Below, piece by piece: positions 37,305 to 46,269 of a stretch of DNA of 64,000 bases. Every line of letters starts with the position of its first letter. Within the stretch, counting starts at the first letter, position 1. The notes beneath the pieces are model-generated. The model saw only the letters and a list, made by a program, of their open reading frames with translations. It made no database searches and was not told the DNA's origin. The translations under genes were made by a program, and so were the position numbers. Source of the DNA: Cyanobium sp. AMD-g (GTDB taxonomy: Bacteria > Cyanobacteriota > Cyanobacteriia > PCC-6307 > Cyanobiaceae); NCBI RefSeq assembly GCF_024346395.1, contig NZ_JAGQCW010000001.1, positions 372,001-436,000 of the forward strand, written 5' to 3'.

Positions 37305-38342
37305 TCAATTCAAACCCAGAAATCCCAGGGCGCCGCGCACCCGCTGCAGTGTGGCTCCGGCCACGGCCGCAGCCCGCTCCCGCCCGTCCCGCAGAACGGC
37401 CTCCAGGCTGGCCGGATCGCTGCGCAACTCGGCGTAGCGCTGCTGGACGGGCCGCAGGGCTTCCACCGTGGCCTCCGCCAGCAGGGGCTTGAAGCCACCC
37501 CAGCCCATGGCGGCGCACTCCGCTGCCGCGCGCTCGCGGCCGACGCCGGACAACAGGGCGTAGAGCCCCAGCAGGTTGTCGGCCTCCGGCCGCTCCGGGT
37601 TGCCGAATTCCAGGCCCATGACCGGATCGGTCTTGGCCCGCTTGATCTTGCGGGTGATCAGCTCAGGAGGGTCCAGCAGGGTGATGCGGGAACCCTCATT
37701 GGGATCGCTCTTGCTCATCTTGGCGCGGCCGTCGGTCAGGCTCATCACCCGGGCCCCCTCCTTCAGGATCAGGGGCTCGGGCACCTTGAGAATCGGGTGC
37801 TCCGGGTCGGGGGCGTAGCGGGCGTTGATGCGCTGCTGGGCGATGTCGCGAGCCAGTTCGAGGTGCTGCTTCTGGTCCTCCCCCACCGGCACCCGATCGG
37901 CGTCATAGAGAAGGATGTCGGCAGCCATCAGCACCGGGTAATCCAGCAGCCCGACGGAGACGTTGTCGCCCTGCTTGAGCGCCTTCTCCTTGAACTGGAT
38001 CATCCGCTCCAGCCAGTTGAGCGGCGTCACACAGTTGAGCAGCCAACACAGCTCGCTGTGGGCGCTCACCTGGCTCTGGACAAACACCGTGGCCCGCTGC
38101 GGGTCGATACCGCAGGCCAGGTAGAGGGCGGCGGTGGTGAGGGTGTCCTCGGCCAGGCGCTTCGGATCGTGGGGCACCGTGATCGCGTGCAGGTCGACCA
38201 CGCAGAAGAAGGTCTCGTGGCTGTCCTGCAGATCCACCCAGTTGCGGATCGCCCCGAGCCAGTTGCCCAGGTGCAGGGCGCCGGTGGGCTGGACGCCGGA
38301 GAGCACCCGGGGCCGCGCCGGCGCGGTGCTGATCTGGTTCAC
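37305..38342 (-). CDS. trpS: tryptophanyl-tRNA synthetase
   Basis: A 345-residue class I synthetase that charges tRNA-Trp. The HIGH-type motif is TGALHLGNWLGA near residue 25 and the KMSKS motif is AKMSKSDPNEG near 200. The start overlaps the upstream gene's stop (ATGA at 38339-38342). A 205-base gap (37100-37304) separates it from the muramidase gene; I see nothing distinct in that gap besides AT-richer sequence near 37240. Confidence 0.96.
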   Translation of the reverse strand: MNQISTAPARPRVLSGVQPTGALHLGNWLGAIRNWVDLQDSHETFFCVVDLHAITVPHDPKRLAEDTLTTAALYLACGIDPQRATVFVQSQVSAHSELCWLLNCVTPLNWLERMIQFKEKALKQGDNVSVGLLDYPVLMAADILLYDADRVPVGEDQKQHLELARDIAQQRINARYAPDPEHPILKVPEPLILKEGARVMSLTDGRAKMSKSDPNEGSRITLLDPPELITRKIKRAKTDPVMGLEFGNPERPEADNLLGLYALLSGVGRERAAAECAAMGWGGFKPLLAEATVEALRPVQQRYAELRSDPASLEAVLRDGRERAAAVAGATLQRVRGALGFLGLN

Positions 38343-38902
38343 GCGTCCGGGGTGGCGTTGACCTCAGCTTCGGCCGCGGCGATCAGGGCTTCGGCAGGCT
38401 CGGCGACGGCGTCCGGAGCCACCTCGACGGCCTCAGACGTTGCTTCAGCCGCCTGCTCCTCCGCAGGGGCTTCGGGCTCACTCACCTCGACGGGGACCGG
38501 GGGCTTGCTGGGACGGGCGAAGGGATCGATGCGGACGGCTCCCTGGCCGCCACGGCCGCCGGAGCGGGGTTGGCCGTCGCCGCCAATGACGCGGCGGGGC
38601 TCACCACCACCGCGGGAGACGGGGGCGCGAGAGCCCGCCTGGGCCTTGTGCTCGGCGACCAGGGCCTCGAGCTGCCCCTTTTCCAACTGGTCGGCCAGGG
38701 TGCGCAGGGCAAATCCCAGCACCGCCACGGTGGAGCGCAGGCCGAAGGCGTCCTGAAGGGCGCGGGCCGCCTGAAGCTCGTTATCGCTGAGGCGGATGCG
38801 GAAGCCGCCCGGCTCCCGGTTCGGCCCGGAACGGCCGCCGCGCTCGGGGGAGTCCCCCCGGCCGGTGCCCACGGGGTGAGGGGTGTTGGTGTCGTCGCCC
38901 AT
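38339..38902 (-). CDS. conserved hypothetical protein with low-complexity acidic tail
   Basis: A 187-residue protein in two parts. Residues about 25-95 are ordered: GGRSGPNREPGGFRIRLSD, NELQAARALQDAFGLRSTVAV, LGFALRTLADQLEKG, perhaps a ribbon-helix-helix-like fold. Residues about 130-187 are rich in Ala, Glu and Pro (SEPEAPAEEQAAEATSEA) and probably disordered. It is coupled to trpS. I recall similar proteins next to trpS in other Synechococcus but know no function. Confidence 0.65.
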   Translation of the reverse strand: MGDDTNTPHPVGTGRGDSPERGGRSGPNREPGGFRIRLSDNELQAARALQDAFGLRSTVAVLGFALRTLADQLEKGQLEALVAEHKAQAGSRAPVSRGGGEPRRVIGGDGQPRSGGRGGQGAVRIDPFARPSKPPVPVEVSEPEAPAEEQAAEATSEAVEVAPDAVAEPAEALIAAAEAEVNATPDA

Positions 38903-38917
38903 GGCCGCAGCCTGCAA

Positions 38918-39514
38918 TCAGGGGCAAGTGTCGCGCATCGACGGCCGGCCGCCGGCCGCCCCAGGCTCCAGCCACAGCAGCCGATGCCTGCCCAGGCGTG
39001 CCGGGCCCTCCCGCCGGGCCAGCACCAGCAGCGGCACGGGCCGTGGGCTCTCCAGGGCGAAGCGCTGTCGGTACTGCTGGAGAAGCTCAAGGTAGGTCTC
39101 CAGGGTCCAGCCCTGGGTCCCCCGTTCCTGGGCGGTCCAGTACTTGCGCAGGGCGTCCCGGCAGGCGTCGGCTCCGAAGTCCTCCCAGCAGACCCGTTCG
39201 GCCTCCCACGCCGACAGGCCGGCCGCCACCAGCTCCCGGTAACGGCATAACTCGGGGGCCTCCTGGCTGCAGTCCGGGGGCAGCCGCTGGGCGAGATGCT
39301 CCACCGAGACCCGGCTCAGGCGCAGCCAGCAGCGCTCCAGCAACAGCACCGGCAGGCCGCCGTGCCAATGGTCGGAGCGGCGCAGTTCATCGTGGGCGCG
39401 GCGCAGTTGCTGCAGATGGTCTTCCAGCAGGAAGAGGCCATCCACCGTCGCTGCCAGGCCGGCACGGGCATCGGAAGACGGCACGGAGCGGACCCGGACG
39501 ACACCACAAATCAT
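38918..39514 (-). CDS. conserved hypothetical protein, helical, Trp-rich
   Basis: A 198-residue soluble protein rich in Leu, Arg and Trp (LLLERCWLRLSRVSVEHLA, WTAQERGTQGWTLETYLELLQQYR). No motif tied to a function was recognised. ATG at 39514 is preferred; the frame is open upstream to 39583 with a proline-rich leader. It lies 15 bases upstream of the coupled hypothetical-trpS pair and may be co-transcribed. Confidence 0.6.
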   Translation of the reverse strand: MICGVVRVRSVPSSDARAGLAATVDGLFLLEDHLQQLRRAHDELRRSDHWHGGLPVLLLERCWLRLSRVSVEHLAQRLPPDCSQEAPELCRYRELVAAGLSAWEAERVCWEDFGADACRDALRKYWTAQERGTQGWTLETYLELLQQYRQRFALESPRPVPLLVLARREGPARLGRHRLLWLEPGAAGGRPSMRDTCP

Positions 39515-39620
39515 GCTGCGTCCCGCCGGGGTCTGCAGGGGCGTCGGCTGAAGGGAGCTGGTCGGGGGTGTGAGCCCCGGCACTTCTGAGCTAGAGAGGC
39601 ATCGCCGCCGGCAGCCCCCC

Positions 39621-41054
39621 GTGACGCCCCAGGATCCCCTGCGCCCAGCCGCACTGTCCTCGCTGCTGTTCTCACCGCTGTCCTCACCGCTGTCCTCACC
39701 GCTGTCCTCGCTGCTGTCCGCCGGCTGGGGCCGGCAGGCCCTGCTGCTGGCCGGGGGCGTGCTGGGGGGCGAATGGATCCTGCGGGCGCTGCCCGGAGAA
39801 GGCTGGGGCCTGATGGGACTGGCGGGGCTCGCCGCCGGCTGGTGGTGGCTGGGGCGGCGGCCCTCCCGGCTGGCGGCGCCGACGTTGCCGAGCAGTTTCG
39901 AGGCCTGGTTGCGGCGCTGCGACGCCTTGCTGCTCCAGTTCGAGCAGCTGGAAGGGGAACCCGGCGCGGGCCAGGCGCGACGCCGTCAGGCCCTCGCCGC
40001 CCTGCGCGAGGAGGGGGCCCGGAGCGGTCTGCATCTGGCCCTGGTGGGCTCCATGGCCCCTGACCCCGCCTGGGCACCCCAGCTGCAGCGGGCCCTGCGC
40101 GGCCGGCTGGCCCTCTGCCTGCGCTGGGGCGAAGCCCTGCCGGCGGTGAGCCCGGAGCGCCGCTGGCCGGACGGCCTGGCCGCCGCCGATGTGGTGCTGT
40201 TCCACCTGAAAACCCCCCTGCGGGCGGCCGATCTGCGTTGGCTGGAGGCGGTACCGGCGGCACAGCCGATCTGGCTGCTGGTGCAACCGGACGCTCCCTG
40301 CGACCTCCAGGGCCTGACGGCCGAACTGGTGTCCCAATGGCCGGCCGCCGTGCCGGAGCGGCTGCTGAGCTGGGATGGCAACCCCGAAAACCTGAGCGAC
40401 AGCCTGCAGCCGCTGGCCCATTGGCTGAACAGCGAAGCCACGGCCCTGCGGCGGGGCACCCCGCTGCGGCGCAGCGCAGAGCTGCACCGCCACTGGCAGG
40501 CGGAGCTGGAGCGCCTGCGGCGGCAACAACTCGTTCAGCTGCAGCAGCGCACCCAGTGGCTGGTGGCGGCGGGGGTGTTCGCCGCCCCCCTGCCCTCGCT
40601 CGATCTGGTGGTGCTGGCGGCGGCCAACGGCCTGATGCTGCAGGAGATGGCCCGTCTCTGGGACTGCCCCTGGAGCGTGGAGCAGCTCAAGGCCGCCGCC
40701 GTCGAGCTGGCCAAGGCCTCGCTGCTGCTGGGGGTGGTGGAGTGGAGCAGCCAGGCCCTGGCGGCCGCGGTGCGTCTCCACGGCGCCACCTGGCTGGTGG
40801 GCGGGGCGCTCCAGGCCCTGAGCGCGGCCTACCTCACCCGGGTGGTGAGCCATGCCATGGCCGATGTGCTGGCCCTCTCGGCTGGCGTGGAGGCGCCGGA
40901 CCTGGAGCGCATCAAGAGGGAGGCGCCCCTGCTGGTGGCGCGGGCGGCCGAGGCCGAAAAGCTCGACTGGCCGGGGTTCCTGCAGCAGGGACGCGACTGG
41001 ATCAGCCAGCAGCTGGCATCGCCGGCGAGCAACTCGCTGCCAGCCAGCTCATAA
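39621..41054 (+). CDS. DUF697 / YcjF-like membrane protein with degenerate GTPase region
   Basis: A 477-residue protein. The C-terminal half (about 270-470) has the DUF697 pattern with paired hydrophobic helices (LVAAGVFAAPLPSLDLVVLAAANGLML, AYLTRVVSHAMADVLAL). The middle region (about 130-260) has strand order like a small GTPase (LHLALVGSMAPDP, ADVVLFHLKTPLRAADL, PIWLLVQPD), but the P-loop GxxxxGK[ST] is absent. The N-terminus carries an SPLS repeat and two hydrophobic segments. GTG at 39621 is preferred; GTG at 39570 is possible. Confidence 0.75.
   Translation: MTPQDPLRPAALSSLLFSPLSSPLSSPLSSLLSAGWGRQALLLAGGVLGGEWILRALPGEGWGLMGLAGLAAGWWWLGRRPSRLAAPTLPSSFEAWLRRCDALLLQFEQLEGEPGAGQARRRQALAALREEGARSGLHLALVGSMAPDPAWAPQLQRALRGRLALCLRWGEALPAVSPERRWPDGLAAADVVLFHLKTPLRAADLRWLEAVPAAQPIWLLVQPDAPCDLQGLTAELVSQWPAAVPERLLSWDGNPENLSDSLQPLAHWLNSEATALRRGTPLRRSAELHRHWQAELERLRRQQLVQLQQRTQWLVAAGVFAAPLPSLDLVVLAAANGLMLQEMARLWDCPWSVEQLKAAAVELAKASLLLGVVEWSSQALAAAVRLHGATWLVGGALQALSAAYLTRVVSHAMADVLALSAGVEAPDLERIKREAPLLVARAAEAEKLDWPGFLQQGRDWISQQLASPASNSLPASS
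39654..39713 (+). repeat. five tandem 12-bp units inside the DUF697 gene
   Basis: Five consecutive copies of a CTGTCCTCACCG-like unit (two exact, the others with one or two changes) run without gaps. Twelve is a multiple of three, so the repeat adds in-frame SPLS/SLLS residues and copy number could change without breaking the frame. Confidence 0.85.
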
Positions 41055-41163
41055 AGAATATTCATGAAGCCTCTTCATCACTTTTCATTGCGCTTCAGCC
41101 CGATTGCCTGAAGGATCATTGCGGGATCGCCGCATCCAGAACGGCGTTACTTAATGTGAATTG

Positions 41164-41180
41164 ACCTCCCTTGCGGAGGT
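41164..41180 (+). promoter_or_regulatory. hairpin in the psbA upstream/leader region
   Basis: ACCTCC-CTTGC-GGAGGT forms a perfect 6-bp stem. Its right arm is a strong Shine-Dalgarno-like sequence, but lies about 31 bases before the psbA ATG, too far to serve that start directly. No T-tract follows, so it is not an intrinsic terminator. A TTAATGT at 41151-41157 could be part of a -10 element; I could not assign a convincing -35. Confidence 0.4.
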
Positions 41181-41211
41181 ATTTCTGAACTCTTCCACCC
41201 GTCTTACTTCC

Positions 41212-42288
41212 ATGACCACTGCCCTCCGCAGCGGCCGCTCCGGAAGCTGGGAAAGCTTCTGCAGCTGGGTCACCTCCACCAACAACCGCATCTATGTCGG
41301 TTGGTTCGGTGTGCTGATGATCCCCTGCCTGCTGGCCGCCACCATCTGCTTCATCGTCGCCTTCATCGCGGCGCCCTCCGTCGACATCGACGGCATCCGT
41401 GAGCCCGTCGCCGGCTCCCTGATCCAGGGCAACAACATCATCTCCGGTGCCGTTATTCCTTCGAGCAACGCCATCGGCCTGCACATCTACCCCATCTGGG
41501 ACGCCGCCAGCCTCGACGAGTGGCTGTACAACGGTGGCCCGTACCAGCTGGTGGTCTTCCACTTCCTGATCGGCATCTCCGCCTACATGGGCCGGCAGTG
41601 GGAGCTCTCCTACCGCCTCGGCATGCGCCCCTGGATCTGCGTCGCCTATTCCGCCCCCCTCTCGGCGGCCTTCGCGGTGTTCCTGATCTACCCCTTCGGC
41701 CAGGGCTCCTTCTCCGACGGCATGCCCCTCGGCATCAGCGGCACCTTCAACTTCATGCTGGTGTTCCAGGCTGAGCACAACATCCTGATGCACCCCTTCC
41801 ACATGCTGGGTGTGGCCGGTGTGTTCGGTGGCTCCCTGTTCTCCGCCATGCACGGTTCCCTCGTCACCAGCTCCCTGGTGCGTGAAACCACCGAGAGCGA
41901 GTCGCAGAACTACGGCTACAAGTTCGGCCAAGAGGAAGAGACCTACAACATCGTGGCTGCCCACGGGTACTTCGGTCGCCTGATCTTCCAATACGCCTCG
42001 TTCAACAACAGCCGCAGCCTGCACTTCTTCCTGGCGGCCTGGCCGGTGGTCGGCATCTGGTTCACCGCCCTGGGCGTGAGCACGATGGCCTTCAACCTGA
42101 ACGGCTTCAACTTCAACCAGTCCATCCTTGATGGTCAGGGCCGGGTGATCAACACCTGGGCAGACGTGCTCAACCGTGCCGGCCTGGGCATGGAAGTGAT
42201 GCACGAGCGCAATGCGCACAACTTCCCGCTTGATCTGGCCACCACCCAGTCGATTCCCGTCGCCCTGCGCGCCCCGGCGATCGGCTGA
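41212..42288 (+). CDS. psbA: photosystem II reaction-centre protein D1
   Basis: D1 of 358 residues with five membrane helices; binds P680, pheophytin, QB and the Mn4Ca cluster. In own numbering, TyrZ is Y160, Mn ligands are D169, E188, H331, E332, H336, D341 and A343, followed by a 15-residue C-terminal extension for CtpA processing. The residue equivalent to position 130 is Gln, as in low-light D1:1 forms. Several usually constant lumen-side sites differ: Ser for P57, Gln for Y73, Ile for F93 and Asp for E98 (standard numbering). ATG at 41212 gives the normal N-terminus. A strong terminator follows. Confidence 0.97.
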   Translation: MTTALRSGRSGSWESFCSWVTSTNNRIYVGWFGVLMIPCLLAATICFIVAFIAAPSVDIDGIREPVAGSLIQGNNIISGAVIPSSNAIGLHIYPIWDAASLDEWLYNGGPYQLVVFHFLIGISAYMGRQWELSYRLGMRPWICVAYSAPLSAAFAVFLIYPFGQGSFSDGMPLGISGTFNFMLVFQAEHNILMHPFHMLGVAGVFGGSLFSAMHGSLVTSSLVRETTESESQNYGYKFGQEEETYNIVAAHGYFGRLIFQYASFNNSRSLHFFLAAWPVVGIWFTALGVSTMAFNLNGFNFNQSILDGQGRVINTWADVLNRAGLGMEVMHERNAHNFPLDLATTQSIPVALRAPAIG

Positions 42289-42332
42289 TCCGCGATCGGC
42301 CAGGCCCCACTGGCCTGGTGATCCTTCCCCTG

Positions 42333-42356
42333 GCCCCCTCTGCGGAGGGGGCTTTT
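42333..42356 (+). terminator. rho-independent terminator after psbA
   Basis: A perfect 8-bp GC-rich stem, GCCCCCTC-TGCG-GAGGGGGC, is followed by TTTT. It lies 45 bases after the psbA stop. A second inverted repeat (CCAGGCC/GGCCTGG around 42302-42318) sits just before it. Confidence 0.85.
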
Positions 42357-42436
42357 CTGTGGACTGGCCCGGTCACCGACCAGGGCGCACGGCCGCCAAA
42401 CTGTTCACACCAAGCTTTCTTGCTCCCCCCAGCGGC

Positions 42437-43396
42437 ATGCCCGAGCTCCGCACGGATGGCCAGGGCCTTCGCGGCCTCCGAACACATCTGACGCGGGCTC
42501 TGCTTGGCGCCGCCCTTGTCGTGCCGATGCTGGCCGGGGGCTGTGGGAGACAGGACACGGGCGGGACGCAGGACGGGCGGCCCCTGGTGCTCACCACCTT
42601 CACGATCCTGGCGGACATGGCCCGGCAGGTGGCGGGCGAGCGGGTGCGGGTGGAATCGATCACGCGGCTGGGGGCCGAGATCCACGGCTACGAGCCCACC
42701 CCCAGCGACCTGAAGCGGGCCTCGGGCGCCCAGATGGTGCTGGAGAACGGCTTCGGGCTGGAGCGATGGGCCGAGCGCTTCTACGCCGGCCTCCGGGATG
42801 TCCCCCACGTGACCCTCACGGAGGGGATCACCCCCCTGCCGATCGCCGGTGACGCCTACCAGGGCAAGCCCAACCCCCACGCCTGGATGTCCCCGCGGCT
42901 GGCGAAGGTCTACGTGGAGAACATCCGCCGCGCCCTCACCCAGCTCGACCCCGCCGGCGAAGCCACCTTCCGTCGAAACGCCGAGCGCTACAGCGCCCAG
43001 CTGGACGGCCTCGACAGGGAACTGAAGACCTCCCTGGCCAGGATCCCCCCTCACCAGCGGGTGCTCGCCACCTGTGAGGGGGCCTTCTCCTACCTGGCCC
43101 GCGACTACGGACTCACCGAGGCCTACCTCTGGCCGGTGAACGCCGAATCCCAGATCACCCCCCAGCGCATGGCCCGGTTGATTGCCCTGGTCAAGGAGCG
43201 ACGGGTGCCGGCGGTGTTCTGCGAGAGCACGGTCAGCGCCGAGCCCCAGAAGCAGGTGGCCAGGCAGTCGGGGGCCCGCTTCGGGGGGGTGTTCCATGTC
43301 GACTCCCTCTCCCTTCCGGACGGCCCGGCCCCCAACCTGCTCGAGCTGCAGCGTCATAACCTGGAGACCCTGCGAGCCGGTCTGACGGGGAGCTGA
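42437..43396 (+). CDS. mntC: metal ABC transporter substrate-binding lipoprotein (Mn/Zn type)
   Basis: A 319-residue cluster A-I binding protein. A lipobox (VVPMLAGGC) follows a hydrophobic segment, so it is anchored outside the inner membrane by lipid at Cys. Metal ligands expected for the family are seen: His in GAEIHGYEPTPSD, His in NPHAWMSPRLAK, Glu in VFCESTVS and Asp in FHVDSLS. This His-His-Glu-Asp set favours manganese over zinc. It heads an operon with the ATPase and permease, as in mntCAB. ATG at 42437 is chosen over the longer frame. Confidence 0.88.
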   Translation: MPELRTDGQGLRGLRTHLTRALLGAALVVPMLAGGCGRQDTGGTQDGRPLVLTTFTILADMARQVAGERVRVESITRLGAEIHGYEPTPSDLKRASGAQMVLENGFGLERWAERFYAGLRDVPHVTLTEGITPLPIAGDAYQGKPNPHAWMSPRLAKVYVENIRRALTQLDPAGEATFRRNAERYSAQLDGLDRELKTSLARIPPHQRVLATCEGAFSYLARDYGLTEAYLWPVNAESQITPQRMARLIALVKERRVPAVFCESTVSAEPQKQVARQSGARFGGVFHVDSLSLPDGPAPNLLELQRHNLETLRAGLTGS

Positions 43397-43400
43397 AGCC

Positions 43401-44195
43401 ATGCCCTCCGGCCAGCCTCTAGTCCACGGAAACGAGCGCATCTCGGTCCGCCATCTCTGCGTCGATTACCACGGGGTGGTGGCCGTCCACGACGCCACCC
43501 TGCATCTCGATGCCGGCAGCATCTGCGCCCTGGTGGGAATGAACGGCGCAGGAAAATCCACCCTGTTCAAAGCGCTGATGGGCTTCGTGCGCCCGTCGGC
43601 CGGCAGCATTGCCATCAACGGGCTGCCCCTGAAAGAGGCCCGCCGGGCCCGGGCGGTGGCCTACGTCCCCCAGACCGAAAGCGTCGACTGGAACTTTCCG
43701 GTCAACGTCCAGGAGGTGGTGATGATGGGCCGTTACGGCAGCATGAATCTGCTGCGCATCCCCCGGCCGCTCGACCGGGAGGCGGTGCAGGAGGCGCTGG
43801 AACGGGTGGACCTCTGGCCCCTGCGCCAGCGCCAGATCGGTGCCCTCTCCGGCGGGCAGCGCAAGCGGGCCTTCCTGGCACGGGCCCTGGCCCAGGGCGC
43901 CTCGGTGATGCTGCTCGATGAGCCCTTCAACGGCGTCGACATCCGCACCGAGAAGCTGATGATCGAGCTGTTCGAGCAGTTCCGGCGCGAGGGGCGCACC
44001 TTGATGATCTCCACCCACGACCTGGCCCACGTCACCAGCTTCTGCGACCAGGTGGTGCTGATCAACAAGACCGTGCTCGCCTACGGCGAGACGTCCTCGG
44101 TGTTCACCAGCGAGAACCTGGCCCTGACCTTCGGCGGCCTGCGGCTGGAGGCCACACCCGCGGCAGCCACGGACCCCGATCCGGGGGCGCCATGA
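43401..44195 (+). CDS. mntA: metal ABC transporter ATP-binding protein
   Basis: A 264-residue ATPase. Walker A is GMNGAGKSTLFKALMG, Q-loop is YVPQTESVDWNFPV, signature is LSGGQRKRAFLARAL, and Walker B is VMLLDEPFNGVD. The VDWNFPVNVQEVVMMGRYG stretch is typical of Mn/Zn/Fe (cluster A-I) importers. It starts 4 bases after the binding-protein stop and overlaps the permease start (ATGA at 44192). Confidence 0.92.
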   Translation: MPSGQPLVHGNERISVRHLCVDYHGVVAVHDATLHLDAGSICALVGMNGAGKSTLFKALMGFVRPSAGSIAINGLPLKEARRARAVAYVPQTESVDWNFPVNVQEVVMMGRYGSMNLLRIPRPLDREAVQEALERVDLWPLRQRQIGALSGGQRKRAFLARALAQGASVMLLDEPFNGVDIRTEKLMIELFEQFRREGRTLMISTHDLAHVTSFCDQVVLINKTVLAYGETSSVFTSENLALTFGGLRLEATPAAATDPDPGAP

Positions 44196-45064
44196 GCACC
44201 CTGCTCACCTGGTTGGTCGAACCGCTGCAGCAGGAGTTCATGGTGCGGGCCCTGCTGGTCAGCACCCTCGTCTCCTGTGTCTGCGGCCTGCTCTCCTGCT
44301 ACATGACGCTCAAGGGCTGGGCCCTGATGGGCGATGCGGTGTCCCATGCGGTGATGCCCGGCGTGGTGATCGCCTACGCCCTGAACCTGCCCTTCGCGGT
44401 GGGGGCCTTTGTCTTCGGCGTCGGCTCGGTGGCGTTGATCGGCTACATCAAGCAGATGACCCGGATCAAGGAGGACACGGTGATCGGGCTGGTGTTCACG
44501 GGCTTCTTCGCCCTCGGCCTGACACTGATCTCCAAGGTGCGCAGCAGCATCGACCTGTCGCACATCCTGTTCGGCAACGTGCTGGGCATCAGCTCGTCCG
44601 ACATCCTCCAGACGGTGGTGATCAGCCTGCTGGTGCTGACCGTGCTGGTGCTGCTGCGCAAGGACCTGATCCTGTTCTGCTTCGATCCCACCCACGCCCG
44701 CTCGATCGGCCTGCACACCGGCGTGCTGCACTACCTGCTGCTGTCGATGCTCTCGTTGGCGGCGGTGGCCGGCCTGCAGACGGTAGGGATCATCCTGGTG
44801 GTGGCGATGCTGGTGACGCCGGGGGCCACGGCCTACCTGCTCACCGATCGCTTCGACCGCATGGTGTGGCTCTCGATCCTGTCGGCAGTGCTCTGCAGCG
44901 TGGCCGGGATCTACTGGAGCTACTGGATGGATGCCTCCACCGCCGGCTGCATCGTGCTGGTGCAGACGCTGCTGTTCCTGCTCTGCTTCCTGCTGGCACC
45001 GCGCCATGGCCTGCTGGCCCAGCGGCGCCGTTCCCCGCGGGCGTCCCGCTTCCCGTCCGCGTGA
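44192..45064 (+). CDS. mntB: metal ABC transporter permease
   Basis: A 290-residue ABC-3 family permease with about eight hydrophobic helices (for example LLVSTLVSCVCGLLSCYMTLKGWALMGDAVSHAVMPG, given here as family block positions 20-55). It forms the membrane channel of the Mn/Zn-type importer. The start overlaps the ATPase stop and its own stop overlaps the next gene's GTG (GTGA at 45061), so four genes form one coupled unit. Confidence 0.92.
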   Translation: MSTLLTWLVEPLQQEFMVRALLVSTLVSCVCGLLSCYMTLKGWALMGDAVSHAVMPGVVIAYALNLPFAVGAFVFGVGSVALIGYIKQMTRIKEDTVIGLVFTGFFALGLTLISKVRSSIDLSHILFGNVLGISSSDILQTVVISLLVLTVLVLLRKDLILFCFDPTHARSIGLHTGVLHYLLLSMLSLAAVAGLQTVGIILVVAMLVTPGATAYLLTDRFDRMVWLSILSAVLCSVAGIYWSYWMDASTAGCIVLVQTLLFLLCFLLAPRHGLLAQRRRSPRASRFPSA

Positions 45065-46269
45065 GCGAGCCAGCCAACGCCGCTGCGACGCCCTCGCCAG
45101 CCGACCAACGCTGGCCCTGGTGGCCCCTGCTGCCCCTCTACCCCTACGGCCGCCGCCGCACCCTGGTGCGGGAGCTGGTCGCCGGGCGGCTGTGGAGCTT
45201 CGAGCAGGTTCAGGGGGTCTGGTACGTGGCGGTGCCGATCCGGATGCTGGTGCTGCGGGTGCGCGAAGGGCTGCTGCTCTATGCCCCGGTGGCGCCCACC
45301 GCCGAGGTGAAAGCCCAGTTGCACCAGCTGGAGGAGCGCCACGGGCCGGTGTGCACGATCGTGTTGCCCACCGCGTCGGGGCTGGAGCACAAGCTGCCGG
45401 TGCCGGCCATGGCCCGGGCTTTCCCCCGGGCCCAGGTGTGGGTGACGCCGCGGCAGTGGAGTTTCCCGTTGCCACTGCCGCCCGCCTGGCTGGGGTTCCC
45501 CGCCGACCGCACCCGGGTGCTGCTCAGCGACGGGGTACCCCACGGCGACCAGCTCGACTGGTTGCCGCTGGGCCCCCTGGATCTGGGGCTGGGCACCTTC
45601 CTTGAGATCGCCTGCTTCGATCGGGTCAGCGGCAGCCTGCTGCTCACCGATGCCCTGGTGGCGATTCCGCCGGAGCCGCCAGCGGTGTTCGATCTCGATC
45701 CCACCCCGCTGCTGTTCCATGCCCGCGAGCGGGGCGATGAACCGCTGCAGGACGATCCCGAGCGGCGCCGCAGGGGCTGGTGGCGGTTGGTGCTGTTCGC
45801 CACCTACCTGCGCCCGCGGCCCCTGGAGGTGCTGCCACTTGCCGAGGTGCTGCGCCACTGCCTGGCGCCTGGGTGCCGCGGGGCCAGGGCCCACTTCGGC
45901 TTCTACCCGTTCCGCTGGCTGCCCGGCTGGCAGGCCGATTTCGAGGCCCTCACACCAGGGCGCCGCAGCAGCCTGCAGGTGGCGGCGGTGCTGGAGCGGC
46001 TGGTGTTCCCCCGCCAGCGGGCTCCCCTGGTGGCCTGGATCCGCCAACTGGCGGGCCTGAAGGAGCTGCGCTGGGTGGTGCCGGCGCACCACGATGCACC
46101 GGTACCAACGTCAGGGGCGGACCTCACCACCCTGGCGGATGGGATCGAGGCGGGGGATTGGGCTCCTGATCAGGGGGCCTGGGAAACCCTGGCCGGCATC
46201 GACAAAACCCTGGTGCGCCTCGGCCTGGTGCCGGGTGAAATTCACCAGAGCCACAAGCCCCAGACTTAA
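45061..46269 (+). CDS. DUF4336 family protein
   Basis: A 402-residue soluble protein. LPLYPYGRRRTLVRELVAGRLW and GLLLYAPVAPTAEVKAQLHQLEE, then HKLPVPAMARAFPRAQVWVTPRQWSFP, match DUF4336, which resembles the metallo-beta-lactamase fold but without a clear HxHxDH metal motif here. Function is unknown. It is coupled to the metal transporter permease, so a link to metal supply is possible but unproven. The end overlaps the convergent DUF760 gene by 4 bases. Confidence 0.8.
   Translation: MSEPANAAATPSPADQRWPWWPLLPLYPYGRRRTLVRELVAGRLWSFEQVQGVWYVAVPIRMLVLRVREGLLLYAPVAPTAEVKAQLHQLEERHGPVCTIVLPTASGLEHKLPVPAMARAFPRAQVWVTPRQWSFPLPLPPAWLGFPADRTRVLLSDGVPHGDQLDWLPLGPLDLGLGTFLEIACFDRVSGSLLLTDALVAIPPEPPAVFDLDPTPLLFHARERGDEPLQDDPERRRRGWWRLVLFATYLRPRPLEVLPLAEVLRHCLAPGCRGARAHFGFYPFRWLPGWQADFEALTPGRRSSLQVAAVLERLVFPRQRAPLVAWIRQLAGLKELRWVVPAHHDAPVPTSGADLTTLADGIEAGDWAPDQGAWETLAGIDKTLVRLGLVPGEIHQSHKPQT

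Noticed and set aside
42299-42318. Inverted repeat CCAGGCC/GGCCTGG just after psbA as a separate terminator
   Set aside because: It has no T-tract; the following stem with TTTT is the better terminator.
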